DNA of 64,000 bases from Cellulomonas sp. APG4 (GTDB lineage: Bacteria; Actinomycetota; Actinomycetes; Actinomycetales; Cellulomonadaceae). Shown here in pieces: positions 1 through 8,809 of this stretch (position 1 is the first letter of the stretch; each line of letters starts with the position of its first letter). The stretch lies in contig NZ_JAACYI010000001.1 of NCBI RefSeq assembly GCF_009996735.1, positions 318,522 through 382,521 on the forward strand. The letters are read 5' to 3'. Under the pieces are notes generated by a model. The model had not been told where the DNA came from, did not search any database, and saw nothing but the letters and a program-made list of their open reading frames with translations. The translations under genes and the position numbers were made by a program.

Positions 1-776
1 TTGCCGCCGCGGCTGCCGACCTGCGCCCGTTCGAGCGCATCGACCTCCTCAACGAGCTCGTCGCGCTGCACGAGCAGCGGGGCGCGTACGCCGAGGCGCT
101 GCAGGCGCACCGGCGGCTGTTCTCCTCGACCCTCGAGCTGCGCGACGAGGTCGCCGAGACCCGGGCGCGTGCGGTCAACGCCCGCCTCGACCTCGAGCGC
201 GCCCGCGCGGCCACCGAGGTCGAGCGACTGCGGGCCGAGCGGCTCGAGATCGACAACAAGCGGCTCGCGTACGAGGCGACGCACGACGCCCTGACGGGCC
301 TGCTCAACCGTCGCGGCTTCGACGCCGCCCTCGCCGTACGGCTCGCGGACGAGCGGGCGTACGTCGCGTGCCTCATCGGCGACCTGGACCACTTCAAGGA
401 GCTCAACGACACGTACTCGCACATGGTCGGCGACGAGGTGCTGCGTCGGGTCGCGCGGATCGTGGCCGGCGCGGTGCGCGGGACGGACGTGGTGGCGCGC
501 ATCGGCGGCGAGGAGATCGCCGTGCTCCTCGACGAGGACCGTGGCCCCGAGAACGTCGTGGCGATCTGCGACCGGATCCGTCGTGGGGTCCGCGACCACG
601 ACTGGGCCACGATCGCCGAGGACATGCACGTCACGATCAGCATCGGCGCCGCGACGCGCCTCCCGGGAGAGACCGCGGAGGAGCTGCACGGCCGCGCCGA
701 CGCCCACATGTACGCCGCCAAGGCCGCGGGCCGCGACCGCATCTCGCTCGACACCGACATCCAGTGGGCGCTCTGA
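1..776 (+). CDS. Diguanylate cyclase (GGDEF), 5' truncated
   Basis: The reading frame is open at the left edge (first full codon at base 3) and gives the last 257 residues. The N-terminal part seen here, residues 1-50, looks like a TPR repeat (LHEQRGAYAEALQAHRRL). Residues 50-85 are a charged coiled-coil linker, and residues 90-250 form a GGDEF domain that makes cyclic di-GMP from two GTP. The metal-binding aspartates (GDLDHFK, about 125-127) are present. The active-site motif is GGEEI (166-170), with Ile where Phe is usual. An RxxD product-inhibition site (RGTD, 157-160) lies five residues before it, so feedback inhibition is expected. No transmembrane segment is visible, and the sensory part may lie upstream of the window. 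Confidence 0.93.
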   Translation, partial: AAAAADLRPFERIDLLNELVALHEQRGAYAEALQAHRRLFSSTLELRDEVAETRARAVNARLDLERARAATEVERLRAERLEIDNKRLAYEATHDALTGLLNRRGFDAALAVRLADERAYVACLIGDLDHFKELNDTYSHMVGDEVLRRVARIVAGAVRGTDVVARIGGEEIAVLLDEDRGPENVVAICDRIRRGVRDHDWATIAEDMHVTISIGAATRLPGETAEELHGRADAHMYAAKAAGRDRISLDTDIQWAL

Positions 777-795
777 GCCCGGTGCCCGGCTCGCG

Positions 796-2415
796 TCAGG
801 ACATGCCGAGCCTGCGCATCGCGCGCAGCCCACGCGTGAACAGCGCGGTCCACCGCTCGGCGGGCATCGCGTAGAGCCGCCCGAGCCCGAGCCCGTGGTG
901 CGCACCGCGCTGCACCGCGACCGTCTGCGTCCACGTCGTCGCCCACAGACCCTCCGGGCCGTGCCGGCGCCCCGACCCCGAGCCCTTGACGCCGCCGAGC
1001 GGTGCGGCGGTGCTCCCCCACGCGGCCGCATAGCCCTCGTTGACGTTGACCATGCCGACCTCGAGGCGCTGCGCGAGCCGGCGCCCGTGCGTCGTGTCGC
1101 GCGTCCAGATGCTCGCGGCCAGGCCCACGTCCCCTGCGTTGACCAGCCGCACCACCTCGTCCTCGTGGCGCACGGTCGCGACCGAGACCACGGGGCCGAA
1201 GGTCTCCTCACGGCTCGCGAGCGCGTCCTCGGGCACGTCCGTGAGCACGGTCGGCTCGTAGAACAGCGGCCCGACGTCGGTGCGGTGCACCCCGCCGGCG
1301 AGCACGGTCGCCCCGCGCGAGATCGCGTCCTCGACGTGCGTGCGCACGCGCTCGAGCTGGGCGTGCGAGGTCAGCGAGCCGATGTCGACCGCGTAGTCGA
1401 GCCCGGCACCCAGGCGCAGCGCACGCACCCGCGGCACGAACGCCGCGAGGAACGCGTCGGCGACGTCCTCGTGCAGCAGCAGCCGCTCGACCGAGACGCA
1501 CAGCTGACCCGAGTTCGAGAAGCACGCCCGCACGGCGCCCTCGGCCGCGACCTGCGGGTCGGCGTCCGGCGCGACGTAGAGGACGTTCTTGCCGCCCAGC
1601 TCGAGCGTCGTCCCGACGAGCCGCTCCCCCGCACGTGCCGCCACGGTCCGTCCCGTAGGCGTCGAGCCCGTCAGCACGACGTGGTCGACGGCGTCCACCA
1701 GAGCCTCGCCGAGGGCTCGCCCGTCCCCGTGGACGACCGCGAGCAGGCCCGGCGGCAGCCCCGCCTCCTCGAGCAGCGCGGCACCCCACAGAGTGGTCAG
1801 CGGCGTCTGCGCATCAGGTTTGATCACCACGCCGTTCCCGGCGACGAGGGCGGCGAGCGCGTCACCGATCGTGAGGTTGAACGGGTAGTTGAAGGGCCCG
1901 ACGACGCCCACGACGCCCACGGGGTGGCGCACCACACGCGTCGAGGTCAGCCCGGGGATGAGCCCCTGGACCCGGCGCGGGGCCAGCAGCGCCCCGGCGC
2001 GCCGCGCGTAGTGGCGTGCGACGAGCGCGACGTCGGCGACCTCCTCGTAGGCGTGGACGCGCGCCTTGCCGTTCTCGAGCTGGACGAGGTTGAGCACCTC
2101 TGACGCCCGGTCGAGCAGCAGGTCGTGCAGGCGCAGCAGCACCGCAGCACGCTCGGCCACGGGACGGTGGGCCCAGCCGCGCTGGACGGCACGCGCGCGC
2201 TCGACGGCCTCCACCACGTCCTGCGGCGTCGACGTCGGCACGTCGGCCAGCGGGGCGCCGGTCAAGGGCGTGCGCGTGGTGACCCGCGGCGCCCCGGGGC
2301 GCGCCGCGACGCGCGCGAGCAGGGGCGCGACGTCGTCGGGCTCGAGGGCCCAGGTGGCCGTCGGGTCCTGGTCGGGGTCGACGACGTCGGCGCGGAAGGG
2401 CTGCGGCTCGGCCAT
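796..2415 (-). CDS. Aldehyde dehydrogenase, succinate-semialdehyde dehydrogenase type
   Basis: This 539-residue NAD(P)-dependent aldehyde dehydrogenase carries the full family signature. The oxyanion Asn lies in PFNYPFN (176), the general base Glu272 in LELGGK, and the nucleophile Cys306 in SNSGQLC. The sequence resembles the actinobacterial GabD2-like succinic-semialdehyde dehydrogenases, but substrate cannot be fixed from sequence. ATG 2415 is the first start that does not invade ptsI. A -10-like TACCCT (2427-2422) ends six bases before it, suggesting a leaderless mRNA separate from the PTS operon 32 bp upstream. The C-terminal 40 residues extend beyond the usual core. Confidence 0.88.
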   Translation of the reverse strand: MAEPQPFRADVVDPDQDPTATWALEPDDVAPLLARVAARPGAPRVTTRTPLTGAPLADVPTSTPQDVVEAVERARAVQRGWAHRPVAERAAVLLRLHDLLLDRASEVLNLVQLENGKARVHAYEEVADVALVARHYARRAGALLAPRRVQGLIPGLTSTRVVRHPVGVVGVVGPFNYPFNLTIGDALAALVAGNGVVIKPDAQTPLTTLWGAALLEEAGLPPGLLAVVHGDGRALGEALVDAVDHVVLTGSTPTGRTVAARAGERLVGTTLELGGKNVLYVAPDADPQVAAEGAVRACFSNSGQLCVSVERLLLHEDVADAFLAAFVPRVRALRLGAGLDYAVDIGSLTSHAQLERVRTHVEDAISRGATVLAGGVHRTDVGPLFYEPTVLTDVPEDALASREETFGPVVSVATVRHEDEVVRLVNAGDVGLAASIWTRDTTHGRRLAQRLEVGMVNVNEGYAAAWGSTAAPLGGVKGSGSGRRHGPEGLWATTWTQTVAVQRGAHHGLGLGRLYAMPAERWTALFTRGLRAMRRLGMS

Positions 2416-2447
2416 GCGGGCAGGGTACGCCGCCCCACCCACGCCGG

Positions 2448-4139
2448 TCAGCCGAGCGCGAGCACCTCCCGGACCTGGGCGTCGACGAGCCCGAGGCACG
2501 CTCGCCGGGCGTCGACGGCGGTGCGCGCGGACCGCGCGGCCGCGGCAATCTCGCGGCAGCGCTCGAGGCTGTGCCGGCTGAGCGCGAAGCGCACCCCCGG
2601 CACGGCGGCCGGGGACATCGACAGGCTCGTGACCCCCAGTCCCGTCAGCACCAGGGCCATCGCCGGGTCGGCCGCCGACTCCCCGCACACACCCACGGGC
2701 TTGCCCACGTCGAGGCCGGCCTCGGCCGTCGCGGCCACCAGGTCGAGCACCGCGGGCTGCCAGGGGTCGAGCAGGTCGACGAGCTCCCCCAGCAGACGGT
2801 CGGTCGCCATCGTGTACTGCGCGAGGTCGTTCGTGCCGAGCGAGACGAAGTCCACGACGGCGAGCAGGTCGCGCGCGCGAAGAGCGGCAGCCGGCACCTC
2901 GACCATCACGCCGACGGTGCGCACGCCCTCGGCACGCGCGAGGGTCGCGAACTGCTCGGCCTCCTCGACCGAGGCGATCATCGGGGCCATGACCCACGGG
3001 TCGCCGCCCGTGCGCTCGGCCGCACGCGCGATCGCGCGCAGCTGGGTCCGCAGCAGCTCCTCGTCGGTGCGCACGAGCCGGAAGCCGCGCACGCCCAGCG
3101 CGGGGTTCTCCTCGCCCGAGCGGGTCACGAACGCGAGCGGCTTGTCGGCGCCGGCGTCGAGCGTCCGCACCACCACCTTGCGCCCGCCGAGCGCACCCAG
3201 GGCGCGGGCGTAGACCTCGGCCTGCTCGTCCTCGGTGGGGGCGGACGTGCGGCCCAGGTAGAGCACCTCGGTGCGGAACAGGCCCACGCCCTCGACCGCC
3301 GCGTCGGTGAGCCGCTCGGCGTCCTCCGCGGTGCCGATGTTGGCGAGCAGGGCGACCGCGTGACCGTCGGCCGTCGTACCCGGGTCGGTCCGTCCCGCGA
3401 GGGTCGCGAGCGCCTCGCGGCGCGTCTCGACGCGTCCCCGCAGCTCGTCGTCGGGGTCTACGACCACGGTCCCCGCAGCGGCGTCGACCGCCACCTCGGT
3501 GCCGTCCTCGAGCGCCGACGCCCCGACGACCCGCACCACGCACGGGATGCCGAGCTGACCCGCGATGATCGCCGTGTGGCCCGTGGGCCCGCCCTGCTCG
3601 ATCACGATGCCGAGCACCTTGTCGAGCTCGAGGGCGGCCGTGTCCGCGGGTGAGAGGTCGTCCGCGACCACGACGGAGGGGCGTGCGAGCGCCGGCACGC
3701 CGGGCTCGGGCAGGCCCAGCAGCCGCGCGACCACGCGGTCACGCACGCTGCGCAGGTCGGTCACCCGCTCGGCGAGGTACCCACCCGCGGCGGTGAACAG
3801 GTCGGCGAACTCCGCGACCGAGCGGTCGACCGCCGGCACGGCGGCCTGCCCGCCCTCGATCCGCGAGCGCACCTGGCCCACCAGCTCGGGGTCGGCCGCC
3901 ATCATCGCGGTCGCGCCCAGCACGTCGGCGATCGTGCCGCCGGCCTCCTCGGCGCGCTTCTCGAGCGTCCGTGCGACCTGGGCGAACGCCTCCGTGACCT
4001 CGGCGACCGCGGCAGCGACGTCGTCGGGCGGTGGCGCCTCGGTGTGCAGCGCGGGCGCCGGGTGGGCACGGGCCACGGGCCCGACGACGGCGCCGCGTCC
4101 GACGCCCGAGCCGTGCAGCGTGGTCTGCGAGGTGGCCAT
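2448..4139 (-). CDS. ptsI: PTS Enzyme I (phosphoenolpyruvate-protein phosphotransferase)
   Basis: Enzyme I takes phosphate from phosphoenolpyruvate and passes it to HPr in the cytoplasm. The 563-residue product has the phosphohistidine motif GGPTGHTAIIA (His188), the PEP-binding signature DFVSLGTNDLAQYTMATDR and the C-terminal CGESAADP loop. Its ATG shares one base with the HPr stop codon (TGATG), so the two are translationally coupled. Length and motifs match full-length EI. It is the last gene of the PTS cluster before the divergently functioning aldehyde dehydrogenase. Confidence 0.97.
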   Translation of the reverse strand: MATSQTTLHGSGVGRGAVVGPVARAHPAPALHTEAPPPDDVAAAVAEVTEAFAQVARTLEKRAEEAGGTIADVLGATAMMAADPELVGQVRSRIEGGQAAVPAVDRSVAEFADLFTAAGGYLAERVTDLRSVRDRVVARLLGLPEPGVPALARPSVVVADDLSPADTAALELDKVLGIVIEQGGPTGHTAIIAGQLGIPCVVRVVGASALEDGTEVAVDAAAGTVVVDPDDELRGRVETRREALATLAGRTDPGTTADGHAVALLANIGTAEDAERLTDAAVEGVGLFRTEVLYLGRTSAPTEDEQAEVYARALGALGGRKVVVRTLDAGADKPLAFVTRSGEENPALGVRGFRLVRTDEELLRTQLRAIARAAERTGGDPWVMAPMIASVEEAEQFATLARAEGVRTVGVMVEVPAAALRARDLLAVVDFVSLGTNDLAQYTMATDRLLGELVDLLDPWQPAVLDLVAATAEAGLDVGKPVGVCGESAADPAMALVLTGLGVTSLSMSPAAVPGVRFALSRHSLERCREIAAAARSARTAVDARRACLGLVDAQVREVLALG

Positions 4140-4411
4140 CACGCCTCCGCGTCGAGGTCGGTCTCGAGCAGCTCGACGAGCTCGGCGAGCACGTCGTCGG
4201 CGCCCTCGCCCTCGGCGCTCAGCGTGACCTCCTCGCCGTTCTTCACCCCGAGGGCCATGACCCGCAGGATGCTCGCCGCGTCGACGGGGGGCGCGTCGCC
4301 CTTGGCGATGCGGACGCCGAGGCCAGAGGCGCCGACGGCCTGCGTGAAGAGCTTGGCGGGACGGGCGTGCAGACCGACCTTCGACGCCACGACGGCGCTG
4401 CGCTGAGCCAT
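4139..4411 (-). CDS. ptsH: PTS phosphocarrier protein HPr
   Basis: The 90-residue HPr relays phosphate from Enzyme I to EIIA. His15 sits in GLHARPA. A serine equivalent to the regulatory Ser46 of Gram-positive HPr is present in DAASILRVM. ATG 4411 is chosen over GTG 4417 because a GAAGGAG ribosome-binding site lies five bases before the ATG and would overlap the GTG. The gene directly precedes ptsI, and a strong hairpin separates it from the upstream dehydrogenase gene. No HPr kinase is seen in the window, so the role of the serine is open. Confidence 0.96.
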   Translation of the reverse strand: MAQRSAVVASKVGLHARPAKLFTQAVGASGLGVRIAKGDAPPVDAASILRVMALGVKNGEEVTLSAEGEGADDVLAELVELLETDLDAEA

Positions 4412-4490
4412 GTCCACTCCTTCGTGCGGTGTGCGGGTGCGGGCTGGTCCCGCGGGATGGGTTGCGGGGTCCCGGCGTGCGCCGGGGCCG

Positions 4491-4525
4491 GGGCACCGGG
4501 GCGCGGTGGGGGCGCCCCGGTGCCC
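4491..4525 (-). terminator. Hairpin between the MDR dehydrogenase and HPr genes
   Basis: Fourteen-base perfect arms (4491-4504 and 4512-4525) flank a seven-base loop seven bases after the dehydrogenase stop codon. There is no U-run, as is common for actinobacterial intrinsic terminators. It would lower read-through into ptsH-ptsI, so the general PTS genes may have their own level of expression. Confidence 0.7.
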
Positions 4526-4531
4526 GGGGGT

Positions 4532-5572
4532 TCAGGGCTCGATCGTGACCTTGATGGCCTCGCCGCGCTGGACGATGCCGATGCCCTCGAGCACCTGGTC
4601 GAGCGGCAGCAGGTGGGTGATGAGGTCCTTGACCGGGACCTTGCCGTCGGCGATGAGTTGGAGCGCACGCTTGTTGTGCTCGGGGCTCGATCCGTTGGCG
4701 CCCACGATCGTGAGCTCGCTGTAGTGCACGAGGTTCGAGTCGAGCGTGATCGTCGGGTTGTCCTTGGGCAGGCCGCCGAAGAAGCTGATCCGCCCGCCGC
4801 GCGCGAGCATCTGGAGCGCCTGCTCCTGCGCCGCACCCGAGGCCGCGGCGGTGATCGCGACGTCCACGCCGCGCCCGTCGGTGAGCTCACGGATCCGCTC
4901 GACGGCGTCCTCGTCGGCGCTGCAGATCGCGGCGTCGGGGCTGACCAGCTCGGCCGCCATGTCGAGGCGCTCGCGGCTCAGCTCGACGAGGAACACGCGC
5001 GCCGCACCGTACGAGCGCGCGAGGCGCTCGTGCAGGCAGCCGATCGGGCCCGAGCCCACCACCACGACGTCGTCGCCCGGGTTGATCCGCACAAGCTCCT
5101 GCGCGTTGAGCGCGCAGGCCAGCGGCTCGGCCACGCTCGCCTCGGCGAAGCTCAGGCCCTCGGGGATGCGGTTGAGGCCGTCGACCTTGAGCACGTTCTC
5201 GGGCACCACCATGTACTCGGCGAAGCCGCCGTCGAAGTGGTAGCCCATCGACACCTGGTTCGGGCAGATGTTCATCTGCCCCTTGGCGCAGAACGCGCAC
5301 TCGCCGCACGGGATCGCGGCGATCACCTGCACGCGGTCGCCCTCGGCCCAGCCCTCGACGCCCGCGCCGACCTGGACCACCTCGCCGGCGATCTCGTGGC
5401 CCATGACGCGCGGCGGGTGGATGTGGTGGTGGCCGAACTTCGAGATCTTGACGTCGGTGCCGCAGGTCGAGCAGGCCCGGACCCGGATCTTGACCTCCGT
5501 GGCCCCGGCCGTGGGCTCGGGGGCGTCCTCGAGGCGGACGTCGCCGGGGGCGTGGAAGCGTGCGACTCTCAT
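4532..5572 (-). CDS. Zinc-dependent medium-chain polyol (phosphate) dehydrogenase
   Basis: The 346-residue MDR-superfamily enzyme has catalytic zinc ligands Cys37 (STCGTD), His59 and Glu60 (GHE). Structural zinc cysteines are at 89, 92, 95 and 103, and the NAD(P)-binding motif GSGPIG is at about 173-178. Members with this layout oxidise polyols or polyol phosphates such as sorbitol or galactitol-1-phosphate. Its start lies inside the 3' end of the EIIA gene (4-base ATGA overlap), so it belongs to the PTS operon and very likely oxidises the sugar-alcohol phosphate made by the transporter. No MtlD-type long-chain dehydrogenase accompanies it. The exact substrate and product are inferred, not shown. 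Confidence 0.88.
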   Translation of the reverse strand: MRVARFHAPGDVRLEDAPEPTAGATEVKIRVRACSTCGTDVKISKFGHHHIHPPRVMGHEIAGEVVQVGAGVEGWAEGDRVQVIAAIPCGECAFCAKGQMNICPNQVSMGYHFDGGFAEYMVVPENVLKVDGLNRIPEGLSFAEASVAEPLACALNAQELVRINPGDDVVVVGSGPIGCLHERLARSYGAARVFLVELSRERLDMAAELVSPDAAICSADEDAVERIRELTDGRGVDVAITAAASGAAQEQALQMLARGGRISFFGGLPKDNPTITLDSNLVHYSELTIVGANGSSPEHNKRALQLIADGKVPVKDLITHLLPLDQVLEGIGIVQRGEAIKVTIEP

Positions 5573-6048
5573 GGTTCTCCTTCTCGGGTGGGCTCCGGTG
5601 TCTCCGGCGCCGGGGTGAGCAGGGCGAGCACGGCGTCGGCGGTCTCGGCCGATCGCAGAGCCTCGGCCCGCTCGGGGTCCAGCAGCACCTGGGCGAGCTC
5701 CGCGAGGATCGCGACGTGACCGTCGCCCTTCGCCGCGATGCCGATCGCCACGTGCACGGTCGCGCCGTCCCAGTCCACCCCGTCCGGGAAGCGCAGGAAG
5801 CTCAGGGCGTCCCGCACGACGGCGGCCTTGCCGGCGAGGGTCGCGTGCGGGATCGCCACGCCCTCACCGATGTACGTCGAGACCGACTCCTCGCGCTCGA
5901 GCATCGCCGGGACGTAGGCGGGCTCGACGGCGCCGCTGTCCACGAGGGCCTGCCCGCACCGGCGGATCGCCTCGTCGCGGTCGGCGGCGGTCTCGGCCAG
6001 GCGGATCGCGTCCGGCGCGAGGAGTGCGGCCGGGTCGACGTCAGACAT
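5569..6048 (-). CDS. PTS EIIA, mannitol/fructose type
   Basis: The 159-residue soluble EIIA accepts phosphate from HPr and passes it to EIIB. The active His68 lies in STYIGEGVAIPHAT, typical of the mannitol/fructose EIIA family. It overlaps the EIIB gene by eight bases and the dehydrogenase gene by four, which indicates translational coupling. The last 15 residues are a Pro/Glu-rich tail. Confidence 0.95.
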   Translation of the reverse strand: MSDVDPAALLAPDAIRLAETAADRDEAIRRCGQALVDSGAVEPAYVPAMLEREESVSTYIGEGVAIPHATLAGKAAVVRDALSFLRFPDGVDWDGATVHVAIGIAAKGDGHVAILAELAQVLLDPERAEALRSAETADAVLALLTPAPETPEPTREGEP

Positions 6049-6349
6049 CGATCGTCTGACCCTTCTGGATCGCGCTGACGACCTTGGTCACGGCCGGGTC
6101 GCCCAGGAACAGGTTGAACGGGACCACCGGGGTGCTCCCGGCCACGCCCCGAGCCCGCTCGGCGAGCCCTGCGTGGGTGAGCACGACGTCGGCGTCCGCC
6201 GGGATCTCCTGGACCGAGGTGTGCTCGACCGTGACGCCGTTCTTCGCGAGCTGCTTGCGCACGGTCGAGGCGAGCATGACGCTGCTGCCCATCCCGGCGT
6301 CGCACGCGACGACGAGCTTCTTGACCGCACTGCCGTCGATGGTGCCCAT
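6041..6349 (-). CDS. PTS EIIB, mannitol type
   Basis: The 102-residue EIIB carries the phosphocysteine P-loop VVACDAGMGSS, with Cys16 as the phosphorylated residue. It transfers phosphate from EIIA to the sugar bound by EIIC. ATG 6349 is chosen because a GGAGGAA ribosome-binding site stands just before it; a longer upstream frame has none. It is a stand-alone domain here, whereas in enterobacterial MtlA the IIB domain is fused to IIC. Confidence 0.94.
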   Translation of the reverse strand: MGTIDGSAVKKLVVACDAGMGSSVMLASTVRKQLAKNGVTVEHTSVQEIPADADVVLTHAGLAERARGVAGSTPVVPFNLFLGDPAVTKVVSAIQKGQTIDV

Positions 6350-6367
6350 GGTTCCTCCTGTGGTCGG

Positions 6368-6398
6368 GGTGCGGGGCCACGTGCCGTGGCCCCGCACC
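6368..6398 (-). terminator. Intra-operon hairpin between EIIC and EIIB
   Basis: Perfect 14-base arms (6368-6381 and 6385-6398) with a three-base loop lie between the EIIC stop and the EIIB ribosome-binding site. In the middle of an operon such a stem may act as a partial terminator or an mRNA-stabilising element that sets the EIIC to EIIB/EIIA ratio. Confidence 0.6.
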
Positions 6399-6428
6399 GG
6401 GTCGTGCTCCCGTGTCGTGCGACCCGCG

Positions 6429-6479
6429 GGTCATGCGTACCCGTAGGTCACGCGTGCCCCTGGGTCATGCGTACAGCTC
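6429..6479. repeat. Three 17-bp tandem repeats after the EIIC gene
   Basis: Units start at 6429, 6446 and 6463, each beginning GGTCAYGCGTRC on the plus strand. A degenerate fourth copy occupies about 6412-6428. The last unit runs into the EIIC stop codon. Function is unknown; the array lies next to the intra-operon hairpin. Confidence 0.75.
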
Positions 6480-7719
6480 AGGCCGGGCTCGCGTCACCCG
6501 TCACGGCCTCGTTGTGCGCGGTCGCCTCGTTGCGGGCGGTCGCGGTGGTCGTGGTGCCCGCCTTGGACGCCGCCTTGCGCTCGGCGACCTCGGCACGTGC
6601 CTCGGCCAGCGCGTCGTCGCCCTCCTCGTCCTCCTGCGGCTCCTTGCGGCCGAGGCCGAGGAGCAGGGCGGCGACCACGAAGCTCACGATCGCGGCGACG
6701 GCGATGCCGAGCAGCACCGCCAGGTGACCACCGCGCGGCGTCATCGCCATGTAGGCGAAGATCGACCCCGGTGCTGGCGACGCGACGAGTCCCGACCCGG
6801 TGATGATGTTCGTCAGGATGCCCGACGCACCGCCGAGGATCGCGGCCGCGATGAGCTGCGGCTTCATGAGGATGTACGGGAAGTAGATCTCGTGGATGCC
6901 GCCGAAGAAGTGGATGACGATCGCGGCCGGGGTCGAGGGCCGCAGCATGCGCGGGCCGAAGAACATGAAGGCCAGCAGGATGCCCAGGCCGGGGCCGGGG
7001 TTGGTCTCGAGCATGAACAGGATCGACTTGCCCGCCTCGGTCGACTCGGCCGCGCCGAGCGGGGTGAGGACGCCGTGGTTGATCGCGTTGTTGAGGAAGA
7101 GCACCTTGCCGGGCTCGATGATCAGCGAGGCGAGGGGCAGCAGGCTGTTGTCGACGAGGAAGCCGACGGCGCTCTCGGCCCAGCCCATGATCGTGTCGAC
7201 CACCGGACCGATCGCGAGCAGGCCCGCGATCGCCATGCCCGCCCCCACGATGCCCGCCGTGAAGTTGTCGACGAGCATCTCGAAGCCGGCCTTGGTGCGG
7301 TGCTGCACGGCCTCGTCGATCTTCTTGATGATCCAGGCGGCGAGCGGGCCCATCGCCATCGCGCCGAGGAACATGGGCGAGCCGGTGCCGACGATCACGC
7401 CGACGGTCGCGATCGCACCGACCACGCCGCCGCGGTTGCCGTGCACCATGCGGCCGCCCGTGAAGCCGATGAGCAGCGGGAGCAGGTAGGTGATCATCGG
7501 GCCCACGAGGCCGGTCCACGGCTCGCCGTCCGCGTTCTCGCCCCAGCCACCGATCTGGCCGACCGGGGTCCAGCCCTTCTCGATGAAGAGGGCCGTGATC
7601 AGGCCCCACGCGATGAACGCGCCGATGTTGGGCATGACCATGCCGGCCAGGTAGCCGCCGAACCGTTGGACGGTGGCCTTGGCCCCCGTCCCGGTGACCG
7701 TGGGTGTGTACTCGCTCAT
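6478..7719 (-). CDS. PTS EIIC permease, mannitol type
   Basis: This 413-residue integral membrane permease moves the hexitol across the membrane during phosphorylation. It carries the mannitol-EIIC signature GGIHEIYFPYILMKP and a long run of hydrophobic helices from about residue 20 to 345. An Ala/Glu/Thr-rich cytoplasmic tail (about 350-413) ends where MtlA would continue into IIB. ATG 7719 follows a GAAGGAGTT ribosome-binding site. Mannitol is the best guess for substrate, but other hexitols are possible given the unusual catabolic genes beside it. Confidence 0.94.
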   Translation of the reverse strand: MSEYTPTVTGTGAKATVQRFGGYLAGMVMPNIGAFIAWGLITALFIEKGWTPVGQIGGWGENADGEPWTGLVGPMITYLLPLLIGFTGGRMVHGNRGGVVGAIATVGVIVGTGSPMFLGAMAMGPLAAWIIKKIDEAVQHRTKAGFEMLVDNFTAGIVGAGMAIAGLLAIGPVVDTIMGWAESAVGFLVDNSLLPLASLIIEPGKVLFLNNAINHGVLTPLGAAESTEAGKSILFMLETNPGPGLGILLAFMFFGPRMLRPSTPAAIVIHFFGGIHEIYFPYILMKPQLIAAAILGGASGILTNIITGSGLVASPAPGSIFAYMAMTPRGGHLAVLLGIAVAAIVSFVVAALLLGLGRKEPQEDEEGDDALAEARAEVAERKAASKAGTTTTATARNEATAHNEAVTGDASPA

Positions 7720-7804
7720 CTCTGGAACTCCTTCGTGCCAGTTGGGGATGCTGTCCGTGCTCGGTGCTGCGGGGCGCCCCGGGGAGCGCGAGGGTCGTGC
7801 CCGT

Positions 7805-8809
7805 TCACCCCGTGCCGACGAGCGGCTCGGCGAGACGGAGATCGAGGGAGTCGGCCGGGAGCAGGCGCGCGGCGCCCGGGTCCACGTCGGCCGGGCAGGG
7901 CATCTGGCTCCCCGGGAGCTGCACGGCCGCCGCGCCCCACGAGAGCGCACGCAGGAGCGCCCCGTCGGGGTCGGCGACGTCGTCGCCGGGGCGGCCCGCG
8001 CCGCGCGTCCCGGAGAGCTCGTCGTGGGCCAGGAAGCCCGCGAGGAACGCGTCGCCGGCGCCCACGGTGCTGCGCGGCTCCGCGGCGACGGACTCGCCCA
8101 CGCGCACCTCGCCGTCGGCGGTCACGAGCATCGCGCCCGCCCCACCGAGGCTCACGAGCACCGTGCGCGCACCCGCGGCCTGGAGCTCGCGGGCGGCCTC
8201 GGCGACCTCGGCGCGCGACGTCAGCGGACGACCCACGGCCTCGGCGAGCTCCTCGGCGTTCGGCTTGACCAGGTCCGGTCCCGCGGCCACGGCGAGCGCG
8301 AACGCCGGTCCGCTCGTGTCGACCGCGACCCGCAGGCCCGCGTCGCTCGCGCGGCGCGTCATCCGGGCGTACGCGTCGACGGGGGCCCCGGGGGGCAGGC
8401 TCCCGCACAGCACGAGCCAGCCGCCCGGGACGGCGTCCTCCATCGCGCGGGTGAGCACCACGTCGAGCTCGTCGGGCGTCAGCTCGGCGCCAGGCTCGTT
8501 GATCTTGGTGACGGTGCCGTCGGCCTCGGCGACCGTGATGTTCGAGCGGGTGCGGCCCGAGACGGGGACCACGGTGGCACCCACGCGCTCGGCCTCGAGC
8601 AGCTCGACGATCTCGGCACCCTCGGGGCCCGCGACGGGCAGCACGGCCCGGCTCGGCACGCCGTTGGCGAGCAGCGCGCGGCTCACGTTGACGCCCTTGC
8701 CACCCGGGTGCAGGTGCGTGGCCGTGGCTCGCTGCACGGCACCGCGCACCAGGCGGTCCACCTCGACCGTGCGGTCGAGGCTCGGGTTGAGCGTGACGGT
8801 GAGGATCAT
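7805..8809 (-). CDS. fruK: 1-phosphofructokinase (PfkB family)
   Basis: This 334-residue ribokinase-family sugar kinase resembles FruK/LacC. GGKGVNV lies at 36-42, the anion-hole and catalytic-base motif VGAGDAF at 249-255, and the family start TLNPSLD at 6-12. It phosphorylates a ketohexose monophosphate (fructose 1-phosphate, or tagatose 6-phosphate in LacC-like members) to the bisphosphate. The start overlaps the regulator stop by four bases (ATGA). In a mannitol-type operon this kinase is unexpected, because MtlD-type catabolism yields fructose 6-phosphate directly. Confidence 0.9.
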   Translation of the reverse strand: MILTVTLNPSLDRTVEVDRLVRGAVQRATATHLHPGGKGVNVSRALLANGVPSRAVLPVAGPEGAEIVELLEAERVGATVVPVSGRTRSNITVAEADGTVTKINEPGAELTPDELDVVLTRAMEDAVPGGWLVLCGSLPPGAPVDAYARMTRRASDAGLRVAVDTSGPAFALAVAAGPDLVKPNAEELAEAVGRPLTSRAEVAEAARELQAAGARTVLVSLGGAGAMLVTADGEVRVGESVAAEPRSTVGAGDAFLAGFLAHDELSGTRGAGRPGDDVADPDGALLRALSWGAAAVQLPGSQMPCPADVDPGAARLLPADSLDLRLAEPLVGTG

